In this document: positions 7,140-14,415 of the stretch, piece after piece
Layout: every line of letters begins with the position of its first letter
Position numbering within the stretch: the first letter of the stretch is position 1
Source of the DNA: G020348385 sp964580235
GTDB taxonomy: Bacteria; Acidobacteriota; Aminicenantia; Aminicenantales; Aminicenantaceae
Reading direction: 5' to 3'
Length of the DNA stretch: 25,408 bases
Assembly: GCA_964580235.1 (NCBI GenBank)
Contig: CAZOJY010000043.1
Coordinates: 1-25,408, forward strand
Made by a program: the position numbers and the translations under genes
Notes under the pieces: generated by a model
The model's input: only the letters and a program-made list of their open reading frames with translations
The model's database searches: none
Told to the model about the DNA's origin: nothing

Positions 7140-9737
7140 ATGCAAAAAAAGATCTTTTCTATCTGTCTAACAGTGCTTTTTCTGATTGCAGCCGTCGGCC
7201 TTTGGGCAGAAAATAAACCTGTCACCAAAGCCAACTACGAACTGCCGGCACGTTTTACTCCCAACAAGATGAAAAAGATGGTGTTCAGCACACGAGTGAA
7301 TGCCCATTGGCTCAAGCACAGCGACCGTTTCTGGTACATCTATGAGACGAGTAACGGCAAGGCTTTCAACCTCGTAAACCCAGCAACGAAACAAAAGCGG
7401 CCCATCTTCGACAACGTCAAAATGGCCTCCATGCTGACGAGATTGACGAAAGATCCCTATGACGCCCAGCATCTCCCGATTGATACCATCAAATTTATCA
7501 AAAACGATATGTTTATCTATTTCAAGGTGCCGAAAAACAAGGACGTGCTCGAAGCTGAAAAACGTAAAGAGGAGCAAGAAAAGAAAAAAGAAAAACAGGA
7601 TAAGCAGGAAAAAAAGCAAGAAAAGAAAAAAGAAATGGACAAAAAAAAGGAAGAAGAAAAGAGTGCAGTAGAAAAGGCAAAAGAAGACGCCCGCAAATAC
7701 CATCATTTCGAATACGAACTGGCCACCGGAAAACTGAAGCTTCTCGAGGACTATGTGGACAAACCTCAACGACCTCGCTGGGCCAGCATTTCTCCCGATG
7801 GAAACACGATTGTTTTCGGCCGCCATTACAACCTCTTCATCATGGACAAGGAAAATTACGAAAAGTGGCAAAAAAACCCAAAAGATGAGTCCATCAAAGA
7901 AGTTCAATTGACCACAGACGGAGAGGAGTATTACAGCTATCATGGCCGCAGCGGCTACGGCGAAACCAATGTCGACAAGGAGAAAAACAAGGACAAACGT
8001 AAACCGGCTTATATCATATGGTCCCATGACTCAAAAAAATTCGCGATGACCCGCTCAGACTCGCGTAAAGTCAAGGACCTCTGGGTGATTAATTCCATCG
8101 CTGAACCCCGCCCGACTTTGGAAACCTACAAGTACCACATGCCAGGCGAAGAAGAGGCCCCACAGGAAGAACTTCTGATCTTCAACCTTGAAACAAAAAG
8201 CAAGCTCAAAGTCAAAGCAGAGAAATTCAAGGATCAGACATTGAGGATTATGACGGCCCCCTATCCGGTTAACACCCGTGACGATGACTACCGGCCGAGC
8301 CTGTGGCTTTCGGAAACACCCGACAAGCTTTACTTCTCCCGGACAAGCCGCGATCTAAAACGGATCGACACATGTTATGCCGACACAGTCACCGGAGAGG
8401 TGAAAGTCCTGATCGAAGAACGGCTGAACACATATGTAGAAACCCGTCCGTTGGGATTCATCGACAACGGCAAAGAACTTGTTCACTGGTCGGAACGTGA
8501 CGGCTGGGCCCATTTTTATCTCTACGACGGGGAAGGCAACCTTAAAAAACAACTGACTTCCGGGCCGTTTCACTGCGAAAGAATCCTCGGAATCGACAAA
8601 AAAGCCCGGGTGATGTACTTTACGGCCAACGGGCGGGAGAAAGACGAAGATCCCTATTATCTGCACCTTTATCGGGTCAATCTAGACGGAACCGGTCTCC
8701 GCTTGCTGAACAAAGACAACTTCAACCACCAGGTATCCATGGACGATCCCACTCTTTACTGCGTCGATAACTATTCCCGCATCAACACCATCCCCAAAGC
8801 CGTTTTGCGCGACAACAGAGGAAATGTTCTCCTGGAGCTGGATTCCCCTGATCTTTCGCTGCTGTTTGAATTCGGTTTTCAATTTTCCGAGACCTTCAAA
8901 GTTAAGGCCGCTGACGGAAAAACCGAGATGTACGGTGTGATCCACAAGCCTTTTGATTTTGACGAGAATAAAAAATACCCAATCATCGCCTATGTGTATC
9001 CAGGGCCGCAGACAGAAAGTGTATCGAAATCCTTCTCTACGCGGGGGGACAGAACATGGCGCCTGGCTCAATTTGGATTCATTGTCATCACGGTAGGCAA
9101 CCGCGGCGGGCATCCCAGCCGTTCCAAGTGGTATCACAATTATGGATACGGGAATCTCAGAGATTATGGTCTTGCCGACAAAAAGGCCGCCATCGAGGAA
9201 CTGGCCGCCCGCCATCCCTATATCGATCTCGATAAAGTGGGTATTTTCGGCCATTCTGGGGGAGGATTTATGTCCACGGCTGCTATGCTGGTCTATCCCG
9301 ATTTTTTCAAAGTTGCGGTTTCATCCTCAGGCAACCATGAAAACAACATCTACAACCGCTGGTGGAGTGAAAAACACCACGGCGTCAGAGAAGTGGTTGA
9401 TGAGGAGGGAAATGTTACTTTCGAGTACGATATTAAGAAGAATTCAGAAATCGCCAAAAATTTGAAGGGACGCCTGCTGATCGTCACGGGCGATATCGAT
9501 AACAACGTTCATCCGGCCAATACCATCCGTCTGGCAAACGCTTTGATTAAAGCCAACAAACGTTTCGATTTCTTTCTGTTCCCAGGCCAACGTCATGGAT
9601 ACGGCAACATGAACGAATATTTCTTCTGGCTCAGGGCAGATTACTTCTGCAAGCACCTGATCGGGGATTATTCCCAGGATGTGGATATCGAAGAGCTCAA
9701 CCGCGAAATCGAGATGACCGGCAATAAAAAGAAATAA
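7140..9737 (+). CDS. S9 family (prolyl oligopeptidase/DPP4-like) serine peptidase
   Basis: An 865-residue exported peptidase. The ATG at 7140 is chosen because GGGAGG lies nine bases upstream and a clean signal peptide follows (residues 1-23, ending LWAE); a longer frame upstream has neither. An N-terminal beta-propeller (about 35-600, with segments such as ASISPDGNTIVFGR and IIWSHDSKKFAMTRSD) precedes the alpha/beta hydrolase domain. The catalytic triad can be read as Ser706 in GHSGGG, Asp787 in DIDNNVHP and His819 in GQRHGYG. Such enzymes cleave short peptides, often removing N-terminal dipeptides. An unusual Lys/Glu-rich, probably coiled-coil stretch (about 138-184) interrupts the propeller region. 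Its context with other exported hydrolases and an amino-acid importer fits peptide scavenging (inference). Confidence 0.9.
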   Translation: MQKKIFSICLTVLFLIAAVGLWAENKPVTKANYELPARFTPNKMKKMVFSTRVNAHWLKHSDRFWYIYETSNGKAFNLVNPATKQKRPIFDNVKMASMLTRLTKDPYDAQHLPIDTIKFIKNDMFIYFKVPKNKDVLEAEKRKEEQEKKKEKQDKQEKKQEKKKEMDKKKEEEKSAVEKAKEDARKYHHFEYELATGKLKLLEDYVDKPQRPRWASISPDGNTIVFGRHYNLFIMDKENYEKWQKNPKDESIKEVQLTTDGEEYYSYHGRSGYGETNVDKEKNKDKRKPAYIIWSHDSKKFAMTRSDSRKVKDLWVINSIAEPRPTLETYKYHMPGEEEAPQEELLIFNLETKSKLKVKAEKFKDQTLRIMTAPYPVNTRDDDYRPSLWLSETPDKLYFSRTSRDLKRIDTCYADTVTGEVKVLIEERLNTYVETRPLGFIDNGKELVHWSERDGWAHFYLYDGEGNLKKQLTSGPFHCERILGIDKKARVMYFTANGREKDEDPYYLHLYRVNLDGTGLRLLNKDNFNHQVSMDDPTLYCVDNYSRINTIPKAVLRDNRGNVLLELDSPDLSLLFEFGFQFSETFKVKAADGKTEMYGVIHKPFDFDENKKYPIIAYVYPGPQTESVSKSFSTRGDRTWRLAQFGFIVITVGNRGGHPSRSKWYHNYGYGNLRDYGLADKKAAIEELAARHPYIDLDKVGIFGHSGGGFMSTAAMLVYPDFFKVAVSSSGNHENNIYNRWWSEKHHGVREVVDEEGNVTFEYDIKKNSEIAKNLKGRLLIVTGDIDNNVHPANTIRLANALIKANKRFDFFLFPGQRHGYGNMNEYFFWLRADYFCKHLIGDYSQDVDIEELNREIEMTGNKKK

Positions 9738-9807
9738 GAAAAAAACCAAAAGGACCGCAGACGATAACCCTCATGGATTATGGTTGACTTTGGTGGGAGG
9801 AAGAATC

Positions 9808-12513
9808 ATGCAACTTCAAAAGCCAATCAAAACTTGCTTTTTACACAGTTTGATGTCTATTCTCCTAGTGTTTGCCGTTCCTACTGGGATGATTTCATGC
9901 CGTAAAGACGCGCCGGATACAGAGCAGGTGGGCGTCACCGGAGAGAACCGGACGGTTTTGCCGGTCAACCAGGTCCTTATCCCTGCCGGAACGCAGATTC
10001 CCCTGCCCGGGCTGCGTCCCCAGGCCCTTGCACTATCCCCTGACGATCGGCTTCTTGCGGTCTCCGGAAAGACAAGCGAGCTGGTTATCATCGATCCCGC
10101 ACTCGGCACGATTGCCCAGCGTGTCGCTCTTCCATCTGAGGAACAAAACACTCCTGTTCCCAATCCTTCATCTCCCAATATCCTCGAGCCTGACCAAAAG
10201 GGCCAGTTGAGCTACATCGGGCTCGTTTTTTCACCGGACGGAAGCCGCATCTACCTCAGCAATGTCAACGGGAGCATCAAAGTTTTTTCCGTCTCAGAGG
10301 ACGGTAAAGTCACGCCGTCCCATTCCATCCCTCTGCCTCCGGCCGATGCGCCACGTCGAAAAAATGAAATCCCGGCAGGACTGGCGCTTTCCGCAGACAG
10401 CCGGAGCCTTTATGTCTGCGCCAATCTTTCCAACCGCCTGTTGGTCATCGATACCCAAACAAATGCCGTGACACAAACCTTCGATGCGGGAGTCGCCCCT
10501 TTTGATGTGCGGCTTCTGGACGGCAAGGCCTATGTCAGCAACTGGGGCGGCCGGCGGCCGCAGCCCGGAGATCTCACAGGCCCGGCCGGCCGGGGCACCG
10601 CCGTCAAGGTCGATCCCGTCAAACACATCGCCAACGAGGGTTCGGTGAGTGTCATCGATCTTGCCTCAGGAACCTCACAAGATATCCTCGTCCAACTCCA
10701 CTCTTCCGCTCTCGCCGTATCCCCCGACGGACGCTATGTCGTCTGTGCCAATGCGGCCAGCGACAACCTCAGCGTGATCGACACCCGAACAAGCACGGTT
10801 GTCGAGACGATTTGGGTTAAGTCCAGCCCGGCAGATCTTTTCGGTGCATCCCCCAATGCCCTTTGCTTTTCACCCGATGGGAAGCACCTCTATGTGGCCA
10901 ACGGGACACAGAATGCCATCGCCGTGGTGAATTTTGAACCGGAGGAACGGGAATCCTCGCTTCTCGGGCTCATCCCTGTGGGATGGTTTCCCGGAGCGAT
11001 TGTGTTCGACACCGAACACCAAATGTTGTGTGTAGCCAATATCAAAGGCCTTCCTGTAGAGCCGAAGCAGGACAGGGCAACCGGCGGACAGGGATTCAAC
11101 ACCCACCACTATCACGGTTCCCTGTCATTTGTGCCGGTGCCGGAAAGGGCCGAACTAACGTCACTCACAGAATCTGTTTACGCAAACTACCACCGCGAAA
11201 GAATATCCCGGGCGTTCAAAAAACCGCGCTCCGGACAGCCGCCCCGGCCGGTTCCCGAACGCATCGGCGAACCCAGCCTGTTCAAGCACGTGGTCTACAT
11301 CATCAAAGAAAACCGAACCTACGACCAGGTATTAGGAGATGTATCGGAGGGAAACGGGGATCCGTCCCTCTGCCTTTTCGGCAAACAGGTGACTCCCAAC
11401 CAGCACAAGATCGTGCGGGAATTCGTCCTTCTCGACAACACCTACTGCAGCGGCATCTTGAGTGCTGACGGCCACCAGTGGTCCACCACGGCTTTTGGAA
11501 CCGATTATCTCGAGAAATCATTCGCGGGATGGCCCCGCAGCTATCCGGACGGCATGGGGCCGGATGATGCCGATGCTCTGGCTTATGCGCCGAGCGGATT
11601 CATCTGGGATAAGGCCCTCCAGCATAACGTTTCCATTTGGAACTTCGGGGAATTCGCCCAGCCCGAATGCTGGTGGACTGACTCGGAACGCAAAGGCCGA
11701 CCTGAGTGGAAGGATTACTGGGAAGAATATCTGCATGCTCACGGCGATGTGGTCATCGCGAGCGAACCCACGATCGAGACGATACGTCCTTTCACGCCCA
11801 CAGACACGGTGGGATGGATCATGGAGGTCCCGGATGTCTGGAGAGCACGGTACATCACAGAACAGATCGCCGCTTGGGAAAAAGACGGGCAAATGCCACA
11901 GCTAATCCTGATCTGTCTGCCAGACGATCACACCAGCGGAACCCGAGCCGGATCTCCGACACCTACAGCCTGTGCCGCCGACAATGACCTGGCCTTCGGC
12001 CGTATCGTCGAAGCTTTCAGCCGCAGCCGATTCTGGAAAGACATGGTTATATTCGGGATCGAGGACGACCCGCAGAACGGATTCGACCACGTGAGCGGCT
12101 ACCGGACCACGGCCTACTGCATCAGCCCGTACACCAAACGCGGCACCGTGATCAGCACCCAGTACAACACCACCTCCATTCTCCGGACGATCGAGAATAT
12201 CCTCGGCCTCCCACCTATGAATCAATTCGATGCTACCGCCACGCCGATGTTCGACTGTTTCACTCCAACGCCCGATTTCGCGCCATTCAAATCCGTGCCC
12301 AATCAAATCCCACTCGATCAGATGAATCCGGATCCAAAGGATATCGCTGACTCTCTTCTCCGCCGGAATGCATGCATTTCCGCGCTCCTGAACTTCCAGC
12401 GAATCGACGCCTGCCCGGAAGACACCCTTAACCGCATTCTGTGGCATTCGGTCAAAGGAAGTGCTGCTCCTTATCCTTCCTGGGCCGTGACGATCGTTCC
12501 CGACCGAAAATGA
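9808..12513 (+). CDS. YncE-like beta-propeller / phosphoesterase fusion lipoprotein
   Basis: A 901-residue two-domain protein. The ATG at 9808 is preferred because GGGAGG ends seven bases upstream and a lipoprotein signal follows (residues 1-30, Cys31 in GMISC). Residues about 60-440 form a YVTN/YncE-type propeller with repeated blades such as LSPDDRLLAVSG, SPDGRYVVCANAASDNLSVI and SPDGKHLYVANGTQNAIAVV. The second half is a PF04185-type phosphoesterase (alkaline-phosphatase superfamily): KENRTYDQVLGD begins at residue 500, followed by DNTYCSGILSADGHQWSTTA and later LPDDHTSGTR and IEDDPQNGFDHVSGYRT, which carry likely metal ligands. The substrate is unknown. Proteins with this arrangement are common in Acidobacteriota. 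It follows the S9 gene by 70 bases and may share its transcript. A dispersed repeat lies directly behind its stop. Confidence 0.85.
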   Translation: MQLQKPIKTCFLHSLMSILLVFAVPTGMISCRKDAPDTEQVGVTGENRTVLPVNQVLIPAGTQIPLPGLRPQALALSPDDRLLAVSGKTSELVIIDPALGTIAQRVALPSEEQNTPVPNPSSPNILEPDQKGQLSYIGLVFSPDGSRIYLSNVNGSIKVFSVSEDGKVTPSHSIPLPPADAPRRKNEIPAGLALSADSRSLYVCANLSNRLLVIDTQTNAVTQTFDAGVAPFDVRLLDGKAYVSNWGGRRPQPGDLTGPAGRGTAVKVDPVKHIANEGSVSVIDLASGTSQDILVQLHSSALAVSPDGRYVVCANAASDNLSVIDTRTSTVVETIWVKSSPADLFGASPNALCFSPDGKHLYVANGTQNAIAVVNFEPEERESSLLGLIPVGWFPGAIVFDTEHQMLCVANIKGLPVEPKQDRATGGQGFNTHHYHGSLSFVPVPERAELTSLTESVYANYHRERISRAFKKPRSGQPPRPVPERIGEPSLFKHVVYIIKENRTYDQVLGDVSEGNGDPSLCLFGKQVTPNQHKIVREFVLLDNTYCSGILSADGHQWSTTAFGTDYLEKSFAGWPRSYPDGMGPDDADALAYAPSGFIWDKALQHNVSIWNFGEFAQPECWWTDSERKGRPEWKDYWEEYLHAHGDVVIASEPTIETIRPFTPTDTVGWIMEVPDVWRARYITEQIAAWEKDGQMPQLILICLPDDHTSGTRAGSPTPTACAADNDLAFGRIVEAFSRSRFWKDMVIFGIEDDPQNGFDHVSGYRTTAYCISPYTKRGTVISTQYNTTSILRTIENILGLPPMNQFDATATPMFDCFTPTPDFAPFKSVPNQIPLDQMNPDPKDIADSLLRRNACISALLNFQRIDACPEDTLNRILWHSVKGSAAPYPSWAVTIVPDRK

Positions 12514-12521
12514 TACTCGCC

Positions 12522-12552
12522 AATTGGTGACGGGATACCCATTCTCTTAATT
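12522..12552 (+). repeat. Dispersed repeat end, copy 2 (diverged)
   Basis: Begins AATTGGTGACGGGATACCC and ends TTCTCTTAATT. Over 27 bases it matches the copy at 21774-21800 at 23 positions. It starts nine bases behind the stop codon of the YncE/phosphoesterase gene and has the same orientation to its upstream gene as the other copies. Confidence 0.55.
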
Positions 12553-12620
12553 CCATTCTCTTATTTCCAGCACACAATATTCATTATGAGGAAGATTTGC
12601 CTTTCCTCCCCTCCAGGCTA

Positions 12621-12649
12621 TTGACACAATTAATCCTGACAAGTAAAGT
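12621..12649 (+). promoter_or_regulatory. Candidate promoter of the NSS transporter genes
   Basis: TTGACA (12621-12626), 17-base spacer, TAAAGT (12644-12649). Initiation would fall near 12656, downstream of the first ATG (12650) and just before the second (12662), which favours the second as start codon. Confidence 0.4.
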
Positions 12650-12661
12650 ATGGGACTGGCC

Positions 12662-14149
12662 ATGAAAAAACAGGAATCCTTTTCCCGCTGGGGGATCGTT
12701 TTTGCCGGGTTGGGCATGGCCGTCGGCACAGGCAACCTCTGGCGGTTCCCCCGGGTTGCATCTCAGTACGGCGGCGGCGCTTTCATGATTGCCTGGATCC
12801 TGTTTCTGTTTGTCTGGGCCATTCCTCTTTTGACCGTGGAGCTTTCGATCGGCAAAAAAACACGCCAGGGAGTGATCGGATCTTTTGGCCAGATGATCGG
12901 AAAAAATTTCGCCTGGATGGGAACGTTCGTCGCCTTTGTGACCTGCGCTATCACATTCTATTACACAGTTGTCACGGGATGGTGCCTCAAATATTTATTT
13001 TCCACGGTCTTTCAGGGCCTGATGAAAAAAGATCCCACTCAATACTGGGGAAGTTTCACATCCTCCTGGGAACCGGTGGGATTCCATTTTCTGGCCGTTT
13101 TCATCGGATGTTCGATCATTTACTTCGGCGTGGCCAAGGGTATCGAAAGGGCCAACAAAATCCTGATCCCCTCTCTCTTTGTTCTTCTTCTGATTGCCGT
13201 GGGAAGGGCAGTGACCCTTCCCGGGGCTCTGAAAGGATTGGACTTTCTTTTCTCCCCGAACTTTTCTCAACTGGGCCACATCGAGACATGGCTTCAGGCG
13301 CTTACGCAAACGGCCTGGTCGACCGGAGCCGGATGGGGATTGATGCTGACCTACGGCGTGTACTCTAGAAAGAAAGAGAATCCCTTCCTGACCTCAGCAA
13401 CATTGGGTTTCGGAGACAACATCGCCGCCCTCCTGGCAGCGGTTACGGTAATCCCGACGGTCTTTGCCTATTTTGCCGGACAGAATATGGCCCAGGAAAA
13501 AGTTCTGGATATCATGGCTCAGGGAAACGAAGGTTTGACTTTCAAATGGATTCCCACTCTGTTTTCGAAAGTGCCGTCCGGGAATTTTTTCCTCGCTCTA
13601 TTTTTTCTTGCGCTTTGCTTCGCGGCCTTTTCCTCCTTAATCTCCCAGTTGGAGCTGATCTCCCGCATTTTCATGGACACTGGTCTCACCCGGAAAAAAG
13701 CCGTCACGATTGTTGGGATCGCCTGCTTCATCCTCGGGATTCCTTCTGCTATCAGCATGGGATTTTTCAACAATCAGGACTGGGTTTGGGGATTGGGCCT
13801 GATGGTGAGCGGATCTTTTTTCATCCTTCTCGTGCTCAAAGTCGGGCCGAGAAAGTTCCGCGAAGAAATCATGACGGATTCCGGTCATAAAGTCAAAATG
13901 GGCAAAGCCTTCGATTATCTCGTCATGATTTTTCTCCCGATCCAATTGGTCGCCATGCTTGTCTGGTGGTTCTGGGACAGCTACAAAACCGATCCGGAAA
14001 ACTGGCTGAATATTTTTTCAAAAGGATCGGTCGGAACCGTGCTGTTCCAATGGGGAGTGGCCATCGCCGTGTTTATCATTTTCAACAAACTCATCACCAA
14101 AAAACTGTCTTTCACGCAGGGTGACTCAGGAGAGGGCCATGACAATTGA
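12662..14149 (+). CDS. NSS (SNF) family sodium-dependent amino-acid transporter, MetP-like
   Basis: A 495-residue, multi-helix inner-membrane transporter of the neurotransmitter:sodium symporter family. Helix 1 carries the family signature GMAVGTGNLWRFPRVASQYG, which lines the substrate and sodium sites, and is followed by GGGAFMIAW and PLLTVELSIGKK as in LeuT-like proteins. About 12 hydrophobic helices are visible. Directly behind it, overlapping by 11 bases, is a 31-residue single-helix gene typical of MetS, the small subunit of methionine/alanine importers such as Corynebacterium MetPS. Substrates here are therefore probably small neutral amino acids (inference). The ATG at 12662 is preferred to 12650 on the promoter position; neither has a strong ribosome site. 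Confidence 0.85.
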   Translation: MKKQESFSRWGIVFAGLGMAVGTGNLWRFPRVASQYGGGAFMIAWILFLFVWAIPLLTVELSIGKKTRQGVIGSFGQMIGKNFAWMGTFVAFVTCAITFYYTVVTGWCLKYLFSTVFQGLMKKDPTQYWGSFTSSWEPVGFHFLAVFIGCSIIYFGVAKGIERANKILIPSLFVLLLIAVGRAVTLPGALKGLDFLFSPNFSQLGHIETWLQALTQTAWSTGAGWGLMLTYGVYSRKKENPFLTSATLGFGDNIAALLAAVTVIPTVFAYFAGQNMAQEKVLDIMAQGNEGLTFKWIPTLFSKVPSGNFFLALFFLALCFAAFSSLISQLELISRIFMDTGLTRKKAVTIVGIACFILGIPSAISMGFFNNQDWVWGLGLMVSGSFFILLVLKVGPRKFREEIMTDSGHKVKMGKAFDYLVMIFLPIQLVAMLVWWFWDSYKTDPENWLNIFSKGSVGTVLFQWGVAIAVFIIFNKLITKKLSFTQGDSGEGHDN

Positions 14150-14234
14150 AGCCTTGATCATGATGATTGCTGTTTTTGTTGTGTGTGGAGGCGGTTTTAT
14201 TTACTCCCTCTACATCTCCTCCAAAGAAGACTAG
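14139..14234 (+). CDS. MetS-like small subunit of NSS transporter
   Basis: A 31-residue protein, one hydrophobic helix (about 5-26) followed by the short polar end ISSKED. It starts 11 bases inside the end of the transporter gene, and an AGGAGAGGG lies immediately upstream of its ATG. Small subunits of this length, with the pattern Met-Thr-hydrophobic helix-Ser/Lys-Asp/Glu end, are found behind NSS methionine/alanine importers and are needed for their activity in Corynebacterium (MetS). Position, size and composition all agree. It is easily missed because of its size. A dispersed repeat element begins about 20 bases behind its stop. Confidence 0.8.
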   Translation: MTIEALIMMIAVFVVCGGGFIYSLYISSKED

Positions 14235-14252
14235 AGAAAATTGGAGAGAGAA

Positions 14253-14415
14253 AATTAGGGACAGGATATGTTTTCACTTAATTCGTGGCTTGATTTCACA
14301 CGGTTTTTCTAATATTGCAAAGATACGAAAATTAGCTTCAGATTCGATTGGAAGTTGAGTATTTTGTCAGACAGAAAAAATTGAATTAAGTGAAAACATA
14401 TCCTGTCCCCGAATT
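14253..14415. mobile_element. MITE-like element with 27-bp terminal inverted repeats
   Basis: Two inward-facing copies of the dispersed repeat flank about 98 bases of AT-rich DNA. The left end starts GGGACAGGATATG at 14258 and continues through TTTTCACTTAATTC to 14284; positions 14383-14409 are its exact reverse complement, 27 of 27. There is no open reading frame of note inside, so it would be non-autonomous. AATTA flanks both sides (14253-14257 and 14412-14416) and may be a target duplication, though one extra base on the right makes this uncertain. It separates the convergent MetS-like and Asp-box propeller genes. The interior could also fold into a small CTAAT/ATTAG stem. Confidence 0.65.

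Noticed and set aside
7167..8027. Minus-strand open frame (286 codons) inside the S9 peptidase
   Set aside because: Its Phe/Leu-rich stretch is just the complement of the Lys/Glu codon tract; the plus-strand gene has catalytic residues and a ribosome site.
12539..12563. Short direct repeat CCATTCTCTTA
   Set aside because: Only about 11 bases in two adjacent copies, partly within the dispersed repeat; no independent meaning seen.
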